This document shows positions 9,818-19,900 of a stretch of DNA of 29,541 nucleotides, one piece after another. The notes under the pieces are model-generated. The model had not been told where the DNA came from. It did not search any database and worked only from the letters and a program-made list of their open reading frames with translations. Position 1 is the stretch's first letter. Each line of letters opens with the position of its first letter. The position numbers and the translations under genes were made by a program. This DNA is from Cytauxzoon felis (taxonomy: Eukaryota > Apicomplexa > Aconoidasida > Piroplasmida > Theileriidae), in NCBI GenBank assembly GCA_020283715.1, contig JAIQCW010000038.1, forward strand, positions 1 to 29,541, given 5' to 3'.

Positions 9818-10243
9818 CTAATAGATGAGCAACCCAAATAATAATATTATAAAACTGAATTATAACCACCTTAATATATATAAAATTAGTATACAAATTT
9901 CAAACTAGGATATTACCATCTACATCATCTTTAGAGAAACTTCATATGTATCGCGACACCCAATAAATGCCTGTGTATAAGGGTACATAGACATAGTAAT
10001 TATAAAGTAGTAGTATTTATATGATGGACTGGTAGTTTTAAAATATAAATATATGTTTAAATGTCTATAAATTAGACATAGGTTTCTATTTCAGTGGGTA
10101 GAAGTATATTAATTTTTTATGGCTGTGTGATGCATAGTAGTCTTGGAGACTTTGCTATATCAATGAGTAAATTATATAAATCGCATTTGTTAAATTAAGA
10201 AAAAAGCATTTTGTTGTATATAAAGTTAATGTAATTCTTGATA
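9715..10243. promoter_or_regulatory. Shared divergent upstream region of calcineurin B and sortilin
   Basis: About 530 bp separates the two divergent starts, so it should hold both promoters. Apart from the tandem duplication at 9699-9817 it is AT-rich and low in complexity. I see no recognisable promoter motif, and no foldback element. Confidence 0.45.
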
Positions 10244-13200
10244 ATGTTGAAATTTTATTTGTCTATATTGGTGTTTATAACAACATCAATGTGTGAAGAT
10301 GAGGTTGGTACCCCAAAGAAAGAGTCTAGTGGTACAGATTATAGTTGGGATGAGGCTAAGGTACACGAGAGTAGTCCTACATCCAATAAGAAGGTTTCTG
10401 TAACTGAAATTAGTTTTGATTCATTAGTTGATGATCTTGTATGGTGTGGTAACGATCATACTATTGTACTATTAAAGACAAGTTCTGGTAAATTATATCG
10501 CTCTAATAATGCTGGAAAACAATGGACTGAGATCACTAGTCTCTTTACTAGTAATTCTAGATCTGAACAATTTCGTGTTGATTCTGTTGTTGTATGCCAT
10601 TCTGATAAATCTGTTGTAGTAGTAGTAGGTGATGGTAATGTTCATTTTATATCATCTGATTCTGGTACAACATTTCGCCCAATAGGATTTAATGGTAGTA
10701 TAAATATGTGGTTATTTCACCCTACAAAACCATCATGGGCATTACTGAGTACATGGGAGGGTGATTGTTTGAATAATAATAGTGCTGGTGAAGATTGTAC
10801 ACATACATTAAAAGTAACAAAAGATTTAGGTAGAACATTTCAATTGGTATCAAAATATGTTGCACAATTTAGTTGGGGTGATACTAAAGTAAATAGTGAA
10901 GATCGTATATATTATACTAGATATCATATGGAAAGTGGTGATCAACCAAAACAAGATGGATGGAATGATCTTGTTTCATTCAAATATACTGATGATCATG
11001 GGGCAACTTCCACTACATTAGTAAATGGGGGTAATAAATTTTTAATATCGGATGGTTATATATTTTTAGCTCAAGTAAATAATACTGTAAAACAAACAGT
11101 AAATCTTCTAGTTAGTACAGATAATGCTGTTACATTTAATAAAGCAATACTACCAGTAGAATTAGATGAAAGAAGTTATACCATTTTAGATACCTCTGAA
11201 AATGCTGTTATTATACATGTGGGGCATACATATGAAGGTAATGATATCGAAGTTGGTAATGTATACATTTCTGATGCTAGTGGTATTAATTATACACTAT
11301 CATTACCAAATAATATTAGAGCCATATCTGGTGAATGTGAATTCGATAAAGTCTACTCCATAGAAGGAGTCTATATCGCCAACTTCAGAGATGATTCTGG
11401 TGGATACCTCAACCCCAAATATAAATTCAAAACACATCTTGATGATACAATATCACAAATTGAAGCAAAAAAAAATAAAATACCCCATAATAAATTAGAA
11501 CCCAATATTAAAACAGTAATTTCATTCAATAAAGGTGCAGAATGGAGTTATTTAACACCACCAAAATTTGATTCTAATGGACAACCATATAAATGTGAAC
11601 AGAATAAATGCTTCCTACATTTACATGGAATTACGCAATTCAAAAATTATGCACCCTTCTACTCTGTAGAAAACGCCATCGGATTAGTACTCGCCACCGG
11701 TAATGTAGGAGATCGATTAAGATTCGAACCTTCCGAAGTATGTTGAAACAGTAGATTAATGATTGAAGATATTTCCAACTGAGGTCCAATCCAACTCTAT
11801 TGCCACTCGTCTCCACCGTTGGTCCTGCCGTCAGCTCTTCTATTTACTTCCCCTTCCAGCTCCCGTAGATCGCTTCCAGGTTCCACTTGAGGTCCAATCA
11901 CTACACTTCCGCCACGATCTCCGGGAGTGGCATTACCGTCTACGGGGAGTGAATTGGAAGAGCTGACGGCAGGACGAGTTACGTCGGATTGGACCTCAGG
12001 TGGAGTAGTCACTTTATTTTTATAATTTCACATTATTCATTTGTTATTATAACTTTTTATAGGTGAATACATTTTTATCTCGTGATGGTGGTTTAACATG
12101 GATGGAGATACACAAGGGTGCATATATATATGAGTTTGGTGATCATGGTGGTATGATAGTGATGGCAGAGGATCAGAAGAAGACACGTGAGGTTGTATTT
12201 AGTTGGAATGAGGGTGGAAGTTGGTTTGATTTTTCATTGAGTAAGCATGAATTGAGTGTAAATAATATAGTAATTGAACCAACTTCATCATCATTAGAAT
12301 TTTTATTATATGGTAATAGGAATGGTATAGGTGTATTATTCCATTTAGATTTCTCTGTACTTGGTCAACCATCATGTAAGGGTATATGGTCTATTGATTC
12401 ATCATCTAGTGATTATGAAACATGGATACCACAAGATAAATATGGTAATCAATGTTTATTGGGTAAAAAAGTTATTTATAAAAGAAGAAAACAGGCATCT
12501 GAATGCTTTAATGGTAAAGATTTTAAAAAAACTGTTGATCGTCAAATATGTAAATGTACAAGAGAAGATTATGAATGTGAAGTTGGATTTACTAGAGATA
12601 TTGGATCTGATGTTTGCAAAATCGATGGTACATATCTAATGAATGAAGGATGCACATCCGCCTCATTCTTCTATACAAATGCATACAGAAAAATACCAGG
12701 CGATGTCTGCGTCGATGGATGGATACCCGAAATCGTAGCCGTACCATGCCCACCACACTCACCACTCTCAAGAGGTAATTTTAACCACAACAACTTATTA
12801 ACCAATCTACTCGATCTACAATCCATTCCACCCGAAGACAATCCACCTCTCCTTCTCTTGCAGAGAGCTCCTCTATTTACTTCCCCCTCCGCTTCCCTGA
12901 GATCAGCTACGGGTTCCACTTGGGGTCTCCACTTGAGGTCTATTATCACTAACTTCATTTTCACCTCTAAAATTTGAAGGAAATCCTGAATTTCTGGGGA
13001 AACTCATGAAGATTGTGGAATGATTATTTAATGAATTTTAAATCTCAATATCTCATTCAAAAGGACTTTGATGATTGTATCTAATACTAACATCCTCACT
13101 TCATTCCAATTTACTTCCATTGGGTTATGTTCACAAACATAGATTTCATCACTTTAGTCATATCTCGGTGAAATAAGGTTTATAACCTCAAGTGGAACCC

Positions 13201-13662
13201 GAGAACGATCTACGGGAGTTTGAGGGGGAAGTAAATAGATAGGCCGCCACGGCGAGTGGAAGGGAAGGCGTACTGGACCTCGAGTGGAGTATACAACTAT
13301 CGTTCATTATGTTTGGTTGTTTAAATATTTATTTTACAGGTTCGAAATTGGTGTTGACATTTATATTATTATTGGCGTTTGTGATGACACTAATGGTGTA
13401 TATAACTCATAATGAGAAGTTGCGTACATTATTTCACAATTATGGTTTCCAGTCATTTGATTATGTGCCTTATTCACCATTGAGTGGTAGAGGTTCATTT
13501 AAAAAGTCATTTGGTGGTGGTAGATTTGAGCCTGAATTAGGTTTTATAGATGCAGAACAGGAACATGAGGATCCACCGACATTATTAAATTATTTGGGTG
13601 ATGGTAACAGTAGCAATAACAACAATCAGAAAAACGAATCTAAAACTATAGAATTATTATAA
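10244..13662 (+). CDS. Sortilin-type VPS10 receptor
   Basis: Three exons, 10244-11737, 12063-12774 and 13340-13662, give 842 residues. The first in-frame ATG (10244) starts a signal peptide (MLKFYLSILVFITTSMC). The lumenal part is a VPS10 beta-propeller with Asp-box motifs: SNNAGKQW (87-94), SSDSGTTF, TKDLGRTF, FLSRDGGLTW, SWNEGGSW and SFNKGAEW. A Cys-rich 10CC-like segment follows at the end of exon 2 (CFNGKDFKK, CKCTREDYEC and several more Cys). Exon 3 supplies one membrane helix (about 737-757, LVLTFILLLAFVMTLMVY) and a roughly 85-residue cytoplasmic tail with YSPL and acidic/leucine sorting signals. Apicomplexan sortilins sort cargo to rhoptries and micronemes from the Golgi/endosomal system, matching the RON2 neighbour in pathway. 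Both introns (325 and 565 bp) carry elements. Confidence 0.9.
11774..12004. mobile_element. Foldback element E9, in sortilin intron 1
   Basis: It lies in intron 11738-12062. This is one of the best-preserved inverted repeats: left CCAACTGAGGTCCAATCCAA pairs with right GGATTGGACCTCAGGTGGA, and CCTGCCGTCAGCTCTTCTAT pairs with GGAAGAGCTGACGGCAGGAC. The two arms could fold into a hairpin over most of the 231 bp. The 120 bases of the plus strand to the right have about 37 G and 10 C; the left side is only weakly skewed. Confidence 0.9.
12824..13289. mobile_element. Foldback element E10, long form with an inverted core, in sortilin intron 2
   Basis: It lies in intron 12775-13339. The left half (12824-12950) has CCACCCGAAGACAATCCACC, TTGCAGAGAGCTC and TTCCCTGAGATCAGCTACGG. 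The right half (13190-13289) has CCTCAAGTGGAACCCGAGAA, AGGCCGCCACGGCGAGTGG and ACTGGACCTCGAGTGGAGT. The roughly 240 bp between them is the reverse complement of the core of E7. On the plus strand the right half has an in-frame stop in the frame that coding copies keep open. Confidence 0.8.
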
Positions 13663-13698
13663 ATTTAATAGCATTTATTATATATAATATTAAATTCA
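13663..13698. terminator. 36 bp gap between convergent genes
   Basis: Sortilin stops at 13662 and TSR1, on the other strand, stops at 13699. The gap is pure AT-rich sequence (AATTTAATAGCATTTATTAT at its start). Polyadenylation sites of the two transcripts must overlap each other or the neighbouring coding sequence. Confidence 0.5.
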
Positions 13699-16238
13699 TT
13701 ACAACCAATTCGTCCATGTGTCAGTTAGCCATTTAGGGTATACTCTTTTATACAATGCCAAACATACTATATCATCCGGCTGTATATAATCACTAAATAG
13801 ACACTTCATATAACCATGTGTACCCAAACTTGCAAGTATTTTACCACGTAAACCACGCTTTGTATATAATTGTGCTGGCTTAAAATACCTATTGAATGTG
13901 AATGAGGAAAAATAAAACATCAACATACTTTATATCTGATGGATGAAAGAACATATAACGTACTACAGCACGTTTACGATGTACACGTATAGGATAACCT
14001 GTCAATACTATACGTTTTAATATTATTCTAGATGGATCAGCATTAATAACACGCCCATGGAATATTATACTGGAGTCTATTGAAATTAATAATAAAACTA
14101 AATTCAATCATACCAATGGGATCTAATGCGATTACGGGTGTTGGTTCTGCAATTGCCATTGAATATATCGACGCTATGCAATTGTTAGCACGATGGAAGA
14201 AACGCTCATATATTCCACGTTTACCACGAACTACATTTATATCTCTACTATAAATCGGTTCAGCTGGAAATCTATACATATAATGTGGGGGAAAATTTTA
14301 AGAAATAAAATAAACTAACCTCCTGAAACCACAATATAAATTTAATCTAGTTTTTGATGGTATAGAATCCTGACCCTCTGATGTTCTACTCACACTGAAA
14401 TTTAATACAGTAACTTTACGCTCATATGGTAATACAGTCGATAATAATATTACCCGTTTATACCCAACATTTACAAAATTATTATAATCTTCAAAATTTA
14501 CATTCGATAACGTCAAACATACAAAACTACCAACTGTATTCGTTAAATTAAAATTTTTCATCATCAACTTCTTAGATTCATTCATCGTCAACTATTAATA
14601 TTATTTATATTTATGGGGGAAATTAATGTTAAAAAACCCAACATACCCTATAATTTTGAAATTCATTGATTCTATTATATTCATATGGTAATGATTCATA
14701 TGGATCCCATATAGTTGTTTTAATATTATTCAATACTCTATATTTTTTAAATCTATAAAAATATGTTAATGTGCACAACACATAAAACTCACCTCTCACT
14801 TGCGGGTACGTCTACAGGTGTATCAACCTCATCAGGAAATGATAAATCCTCAAGTGCACGCTTCTCAAATTCAATTCTCTCCTTATTTTCATCCACACTT
14901 TCATCATAATTCAATAAGTCACCCTCATCAGAGCTCAAATCTTCCCCATCAAACACCCCATCCCCATCATAAAATTCCCCATTTTCCTCGGAATATTCTC
15001 TTTTATTATCCATTTCCATTCCTTCCCCATCAGATAATTCTTCATCCCCAGTATATAAAATTTTATTAATTTTAAGACTAGTTAATGAATTATATAAATC
15101 ATCAACACCAACATCCTTAATCGTAACTTCATTCATATCATCGTTCAAACAATCTACCTCAGATACCAAATCTTTAGCAATCTCATCAGTCTGAAGTTCA
15201 ATTATACCACAATATACCCCACTTTTACTCTTCTTTATGGGGCAAGGATCATTGGAATATTCAATTTTATTAATTAAATAATCACCAAATGAGGTTATAT
15301 GTACAGGATGACGTACACTGAATCCAAGTCCTTTAGGATAGCCATAAATTAAGAGTTCATTAGTTGATGGATTATAATTATATCTGGTAGTGATTAAGTA
15401 ACCCCTATGCTTCCTCCATGATAATTGAGGTATGGATACAACAGATAAAGACATTAAGACCTGTCTCAAGTCATCTCTCTCAAGTACACAAGTGAATTTC
15501 CTATAAATTATAAACGTTAAACCACATTTTACTAACCTCTCTGCACCAAATTCAGAGTGGAAATAACGGCGCGTTAATGTATTACTAGGCTGACGATTAC
15601 CATCAAGTCCAATCTCCAAATTCACACCAACAGGTGTAGGTAAACCCTGAAGTCGTAATACAGATAATACTCTATACCTAAAGAAGGATGATATTACAAG
15701 TTGAATGGACAATACTTCAGTTGTGCTTTTTTTGGTTTCGTTCAACTTACCCTAATTCATCGAATGCGGGTTCTTCATCATTTGATCCTCTAAAAAGACA
15801 TAGTATTATATCGGCAGCAGCTGCTGCATGTAGAATATCTTCAAAATTTCTTGGACACGTATAGAACAGTAGCCTTCTGGGTATACCATCATTAGTAATG
15901 TTAGAGGGTATAAGTATAGGATCGGTGAATAGATATCCGTCATTGTAGTTGTCGATCTTTATAGAATCTGATGAATGATATTCTAATAATCCATTTATAA
16001 ATTCGTATGGATTCGCAGATTCATGAAATGATACAACAAATATAAGCCTTGGGCCTTCATCGTGTATTTTTAGCCTCAGCTTCTTGTTCTTCAATAAAAT
16101 TTCGTTTTTTTTAGCCTTGCGATGTATTACAACTCCTATTTTATCTGCTACAACATTTTGTACCTTTACTTTCTTCTTATTTTTAGAATTCTTAAAGGGT
16201 TTATTCTTTTGTTTAAGTACCTTGCGATGTATCGTCAT
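13699..16238 (-). CDS. TSR1: Ribosome biogenesis protein TSR1 (20S pre-rRNA maturation)
   Basis: Eight exons: 15751-16238, 15537-15677, 14793-15500, 14647-14752, 14320-14591, 14114-14271, 13929-14076, 13699-13888. All phases agree and give 736 residues (yeast and human are about 790-805). TSR1 is a GTPase-like but inactive factor that binds the pre-40S particle. Visible parts: a basic N-terminus (Lys-rich, residues 1-60), an AARP2CN-type segment (about 225-300; LSWRKHRGYLITTRYNYNP), an acidic insert (about 370-440), and the C-terminal Bms1/Tsr1 domain with WDPYESLPYEYNRI and the family ending FKPAQLYTKRGLRGKIL, LGTHGYMKCLF and YKRVYPKW. All seven introns are 36-73 bp and free of elements, in contrast with both neighbours. 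The ATG at 16238 lies divergently from RON2. Confidence 0.92.
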
Positions 16239-16950
16239 TTTAACACCTGTATCTATATGAAGGGTGGATCAGAGTATGAGTGTATGGTGTGAAATCATTA
16301 TAAAAAATTGGTATTCAATCGATATATAGATGGATAAACATATATTTAAATTTATTAAACATGATTCTTTAATTTTTATTAGAATGTGTGACAGGTATTT
16401 GGATGAATTTACAGCGCGTTGACATGGTGGTGTCAATTTATAAAAAAAATGAAGATTCCAATGAATGTAGTATAAAATGTAGTAGAATTATATGTATTTA
16501 ATGTTTGTATATAATATATTTAAGGATAATTATGAATTTGTGTAATGTAACGTGTAATTTTAATGCTTTTTGTCTGTTAGACATTGGAGTACTTCTTTTG
16601 GAGTATTCTGACTGTAATTTTGTCGATATTTGTAGATTATTTAACGTTCCTTCTAATAATGAATGATATGAGAATGTTTGTAAAAGTTTGTAAAAGGGCA
16701 TAAATATTAAAAAAAAAATCAATGCACCTTATTGCATTGTCTAGGGGACCTTGTAATGTATATGAATAGTATGTCTAATATGTATAAATGTACTATTTGT
16801 ATATAATAGGTGGTTTATGGTTGGAATGATTTGAATAATAGAGTTTGTATTTGTATATATTGAGTTGAATAGAGGATTAGTGCTTGAATATTCAGGTATA
16901 ATATAATGAGGTGTAATTAATTGATGAAAAATATATATTAACTTGGCGAT
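16239..16950. promoter_or_regulatory. Divergent intergenic region between TSR1 and RON2
   Basis: A 712 bp AT-rich region must carry the promoters of both divergent genes. I see no convincing gene; a 74-codon minus-strand frame at 16498-16722 lacks any recognisable feature. No foldback element, tRNA or clear promoter motif is visible. Confidence 0.45.
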
Positions 16951-19900
16951 ATGTGTAGTATTGCTGGTAAATTATTGAGTATATTTTTGATATATTTGAT
17001 TTGTGTGGATTACGCAAGGCATGGCGTGTTTTGTACTAGGGGTGTTAATCATGATGGTACGACAGGTGGTATTGTTAGGGGTTTGAAGGAAGCACCTGGA
17101 AATTTTATCAGAGATGCCACATATACTGCTAAGAAGGTCTATAATGGAGCTGAATTTGCGAAGAATGCAGTGATATCTACAGGCGATTATATGGGTGACC
17201 TAAAGAGTCATTATGATGTAATGAAGAGGAAGAATGAAAGATTGAAGGAGGATTACTACGCTGATAAGAAGCAGAGGAGGATGAATAGGGATAAATATCA
17301 TCGTAATAATAGTGATAACTTTGGTGATTGGCAAGCGCCAACTACTCCCAGTCATGGATATGACAATTTTGGATTTGAGAGTGACTCATCTTCTTCTTCC
17401 TCTTCCTCCTCTTCATCATCATCGTCTGATAGTGATGACGAGGGTGAAGGTGGATCTGATAAGAGGAAAAAGAAGAGGAAGAACTGGAAGTTTTGGAAGA
17501 ATAATAAGAAGCGTACCTATCCATTTGGTGGTGGCAGTGGAAGTGAAGGGGGTGAAGATAGTGAGGATGAGGATGGAACAGTGCGTAGCAATTTGGAAGC
17601 ATTAGTTGGTCATAATACAAAGGCACTTGAGACTATGATTGGTTATGATAAATTCCTTAAACCTTTCATTGCAAATTTAAAGCCTGAATTCAAGGCATTA
17701 CTTAAAGGTCAAAGAGCCGAATATCTACAAACTTATAAAGTTATTACACAAAGAATGGTTGCAATAACTAACCCCATATTATTTACCACCACAAATTTCG
17801 AGGATTCAACATCCAATGAAGTTTTTTCCCACGACCATGAAATATATGGAACTAAAACCAAAGGTGATTCATTAGTACAAATTTCGGCCGATAATGATCC
17901 CAACACTAACCCCGTAGCTGATCACGGGGAAGCGAAGGGAGAAGTAAATAAAGAAGGCACCACGCCTAGTGGAAGCGATGCACAACCTGAGGTTACAACA
18001 AATGTTCCACTCGCCTCCACTGTAGGTCTTGTAGACAGCTCTCCACCCGAGGTTAGTCCTGCCGTCAGCTCTTCCAATTCACTCCCCGTAGACGGTGATG
18101 CCACTCCCGGAGATCGTGGCGGTGAAGAAGGTGGGGATGGAAGTGATATTAAGGATGTAACCTCAGGTGGAGAACCCGTAGCTGATCTCAGGGAAGCGGA
18201 GGGACAACTAAATAGAGAAGGCACCACGCCTAGTGGAAAGGAGAGTCAGACTGTAACCTCAGGTGGAGATGTAACCTCGAGTGTTGAAGGTAATGATGTA
18301 TCATCGACTGCAGAATCCACAACTCCAGTGGGTACTGAATCTGGACAAGATGATGTAGAGGTTAATACTTCGGGTGAAGATGATTATGGTGATAATAATC
18401 CCCACGATTTAGATAAACCCGACGACGACGACGAGGACGTGGAATTTGAAGACGATGGGTCTGAATCATTTTTATCATTTGAGGGTGCTCCACCATCTGA
18501 CAGTGATAGTGATTCGTCTGATGATGAGAAGGCGGCAAAGAGTAAACCTAGACGTGTAAAGTTGATGGATTGGCGTAAGAATCCTAAATTGTATAGTTTA
18601 CAGGTATTAAAGACATTATATTTATTGACATCTGATGTAATGACTCATGAGACGAAAAAAAGATTATCAAATATTGCTAATGCTGTGGGGTTTAATATTA
18701 TAAATGAAGTTCCTACAGATAAGGAAGAGATTGAAAATCAGGCGGATATGCCTAGAAATAAAAGATCACCATTACCTATAGAAATTGGTGGGGATATTTT
18801 TTGGGCATCAGGTGATAATCCATTTATACTTGGACATTTATGTGTATTAATGTTGGGTTATGCTGATTATCAATCATATTTTACTACATCTTCTACAAGA
18901 CCATTTTATTCATGGCTAGATTTAATAAGTTCTGGTACATCTAGTGGTATACATAAACTTGATGCAATGTGTAGTATTAAAAGAGGACCTAAATATAAAA
19001 GAGGATCTAATGGTGCCATACAAAAGAATCATGCAGTAAAGAGAATTATTAATAAAGAATTGTCAAGTGATGTACAATTTTTATGCCAAATTCTAGAAGT
19101 ACTCGTTAGGGCTATTGGAATATCCATAGATACACTAGGTGAATTATTAAACCATCAAGGTGCTACATATGAACCAAACGTAGGACCAATCACTAATGGA
19201 AGAAGAATTCAAGCCAAACTTTGCTCCAATACAAATGACTCTACAATCGTAGTAAGATGCGAATTCAATAAATCATTACTCAATAAACAAAGCACATACC
19301 ATGGAATTCCAGATGGCGAAATCAATGATCTCAAATATAAATACCATGAAGCATTCGATCTATTCCTCACATTAAGTAAGTTTATACACCATTCCACTCG
19401 AGGTCCAACCGACGACCGTTAGGTCTAGGTACAATCCAACTCTACTTCCACCTGAGGTCGTCTTGCAGACAGCTTCCTATATTTAGTTGTCCCTCCGCTT
19501 CCCTGAGATCAGCTACGGGTTCTCCACTTGAGGTCTCCACCTGAGGTCTCCACCTGAGGTCCAATTACTACCTTCACGTTCTTCCGGTTGACACCTTTTG
19601 TTCCTCCGGGTAGAATTCCTGTTCTTATGGGTTAACATATTATCGTTCTTCCGGGTTGAAAATTATCAAAAAATTTTCCTCGGTCCCCTTACTCTCAATT
19701 ATCCAAACGAAGAACTTGATAATACAATAACAACATCTACTCCGAAGTCAAACCTCAAATATAATACTGGACATCGAGTGGAAAACCCGTAGCTGATCTC
19801 AGGGAAGCGTAGGGGGAAGTAATTAAAAGAGCTCCATGCAATGGCAACGAGAGTAGGATTGGACATCAGGTAGAATACATTCATTACATATATATTTATA

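Noticed and set aside
11797..12012. 71-codon minus-strand frame in sortilin intron 1
   Set aside because: It is antisense to the host gene and consists of element E9; the peptide is the shared element peptide.
12671..12964. 97-codon minus-strand frame over the end of sortilin exon 2
   Set aside because: It is partly the antisense of a well-supported VPS10 exon and partly element E10.
16498..16722. 74-codon minus-strand frame upstream of RON2
   Set aside because: It is AT-rich intergenic DNA with no domain, leader or codon pattern to support a gene.
17922..18227. 101-codon minus-strand frame inside RON2
   Set aside because: It is the complementary strand of the E11 segment; the palindromic element tends to be open on both strands. 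The RON2 frame is far better supported.
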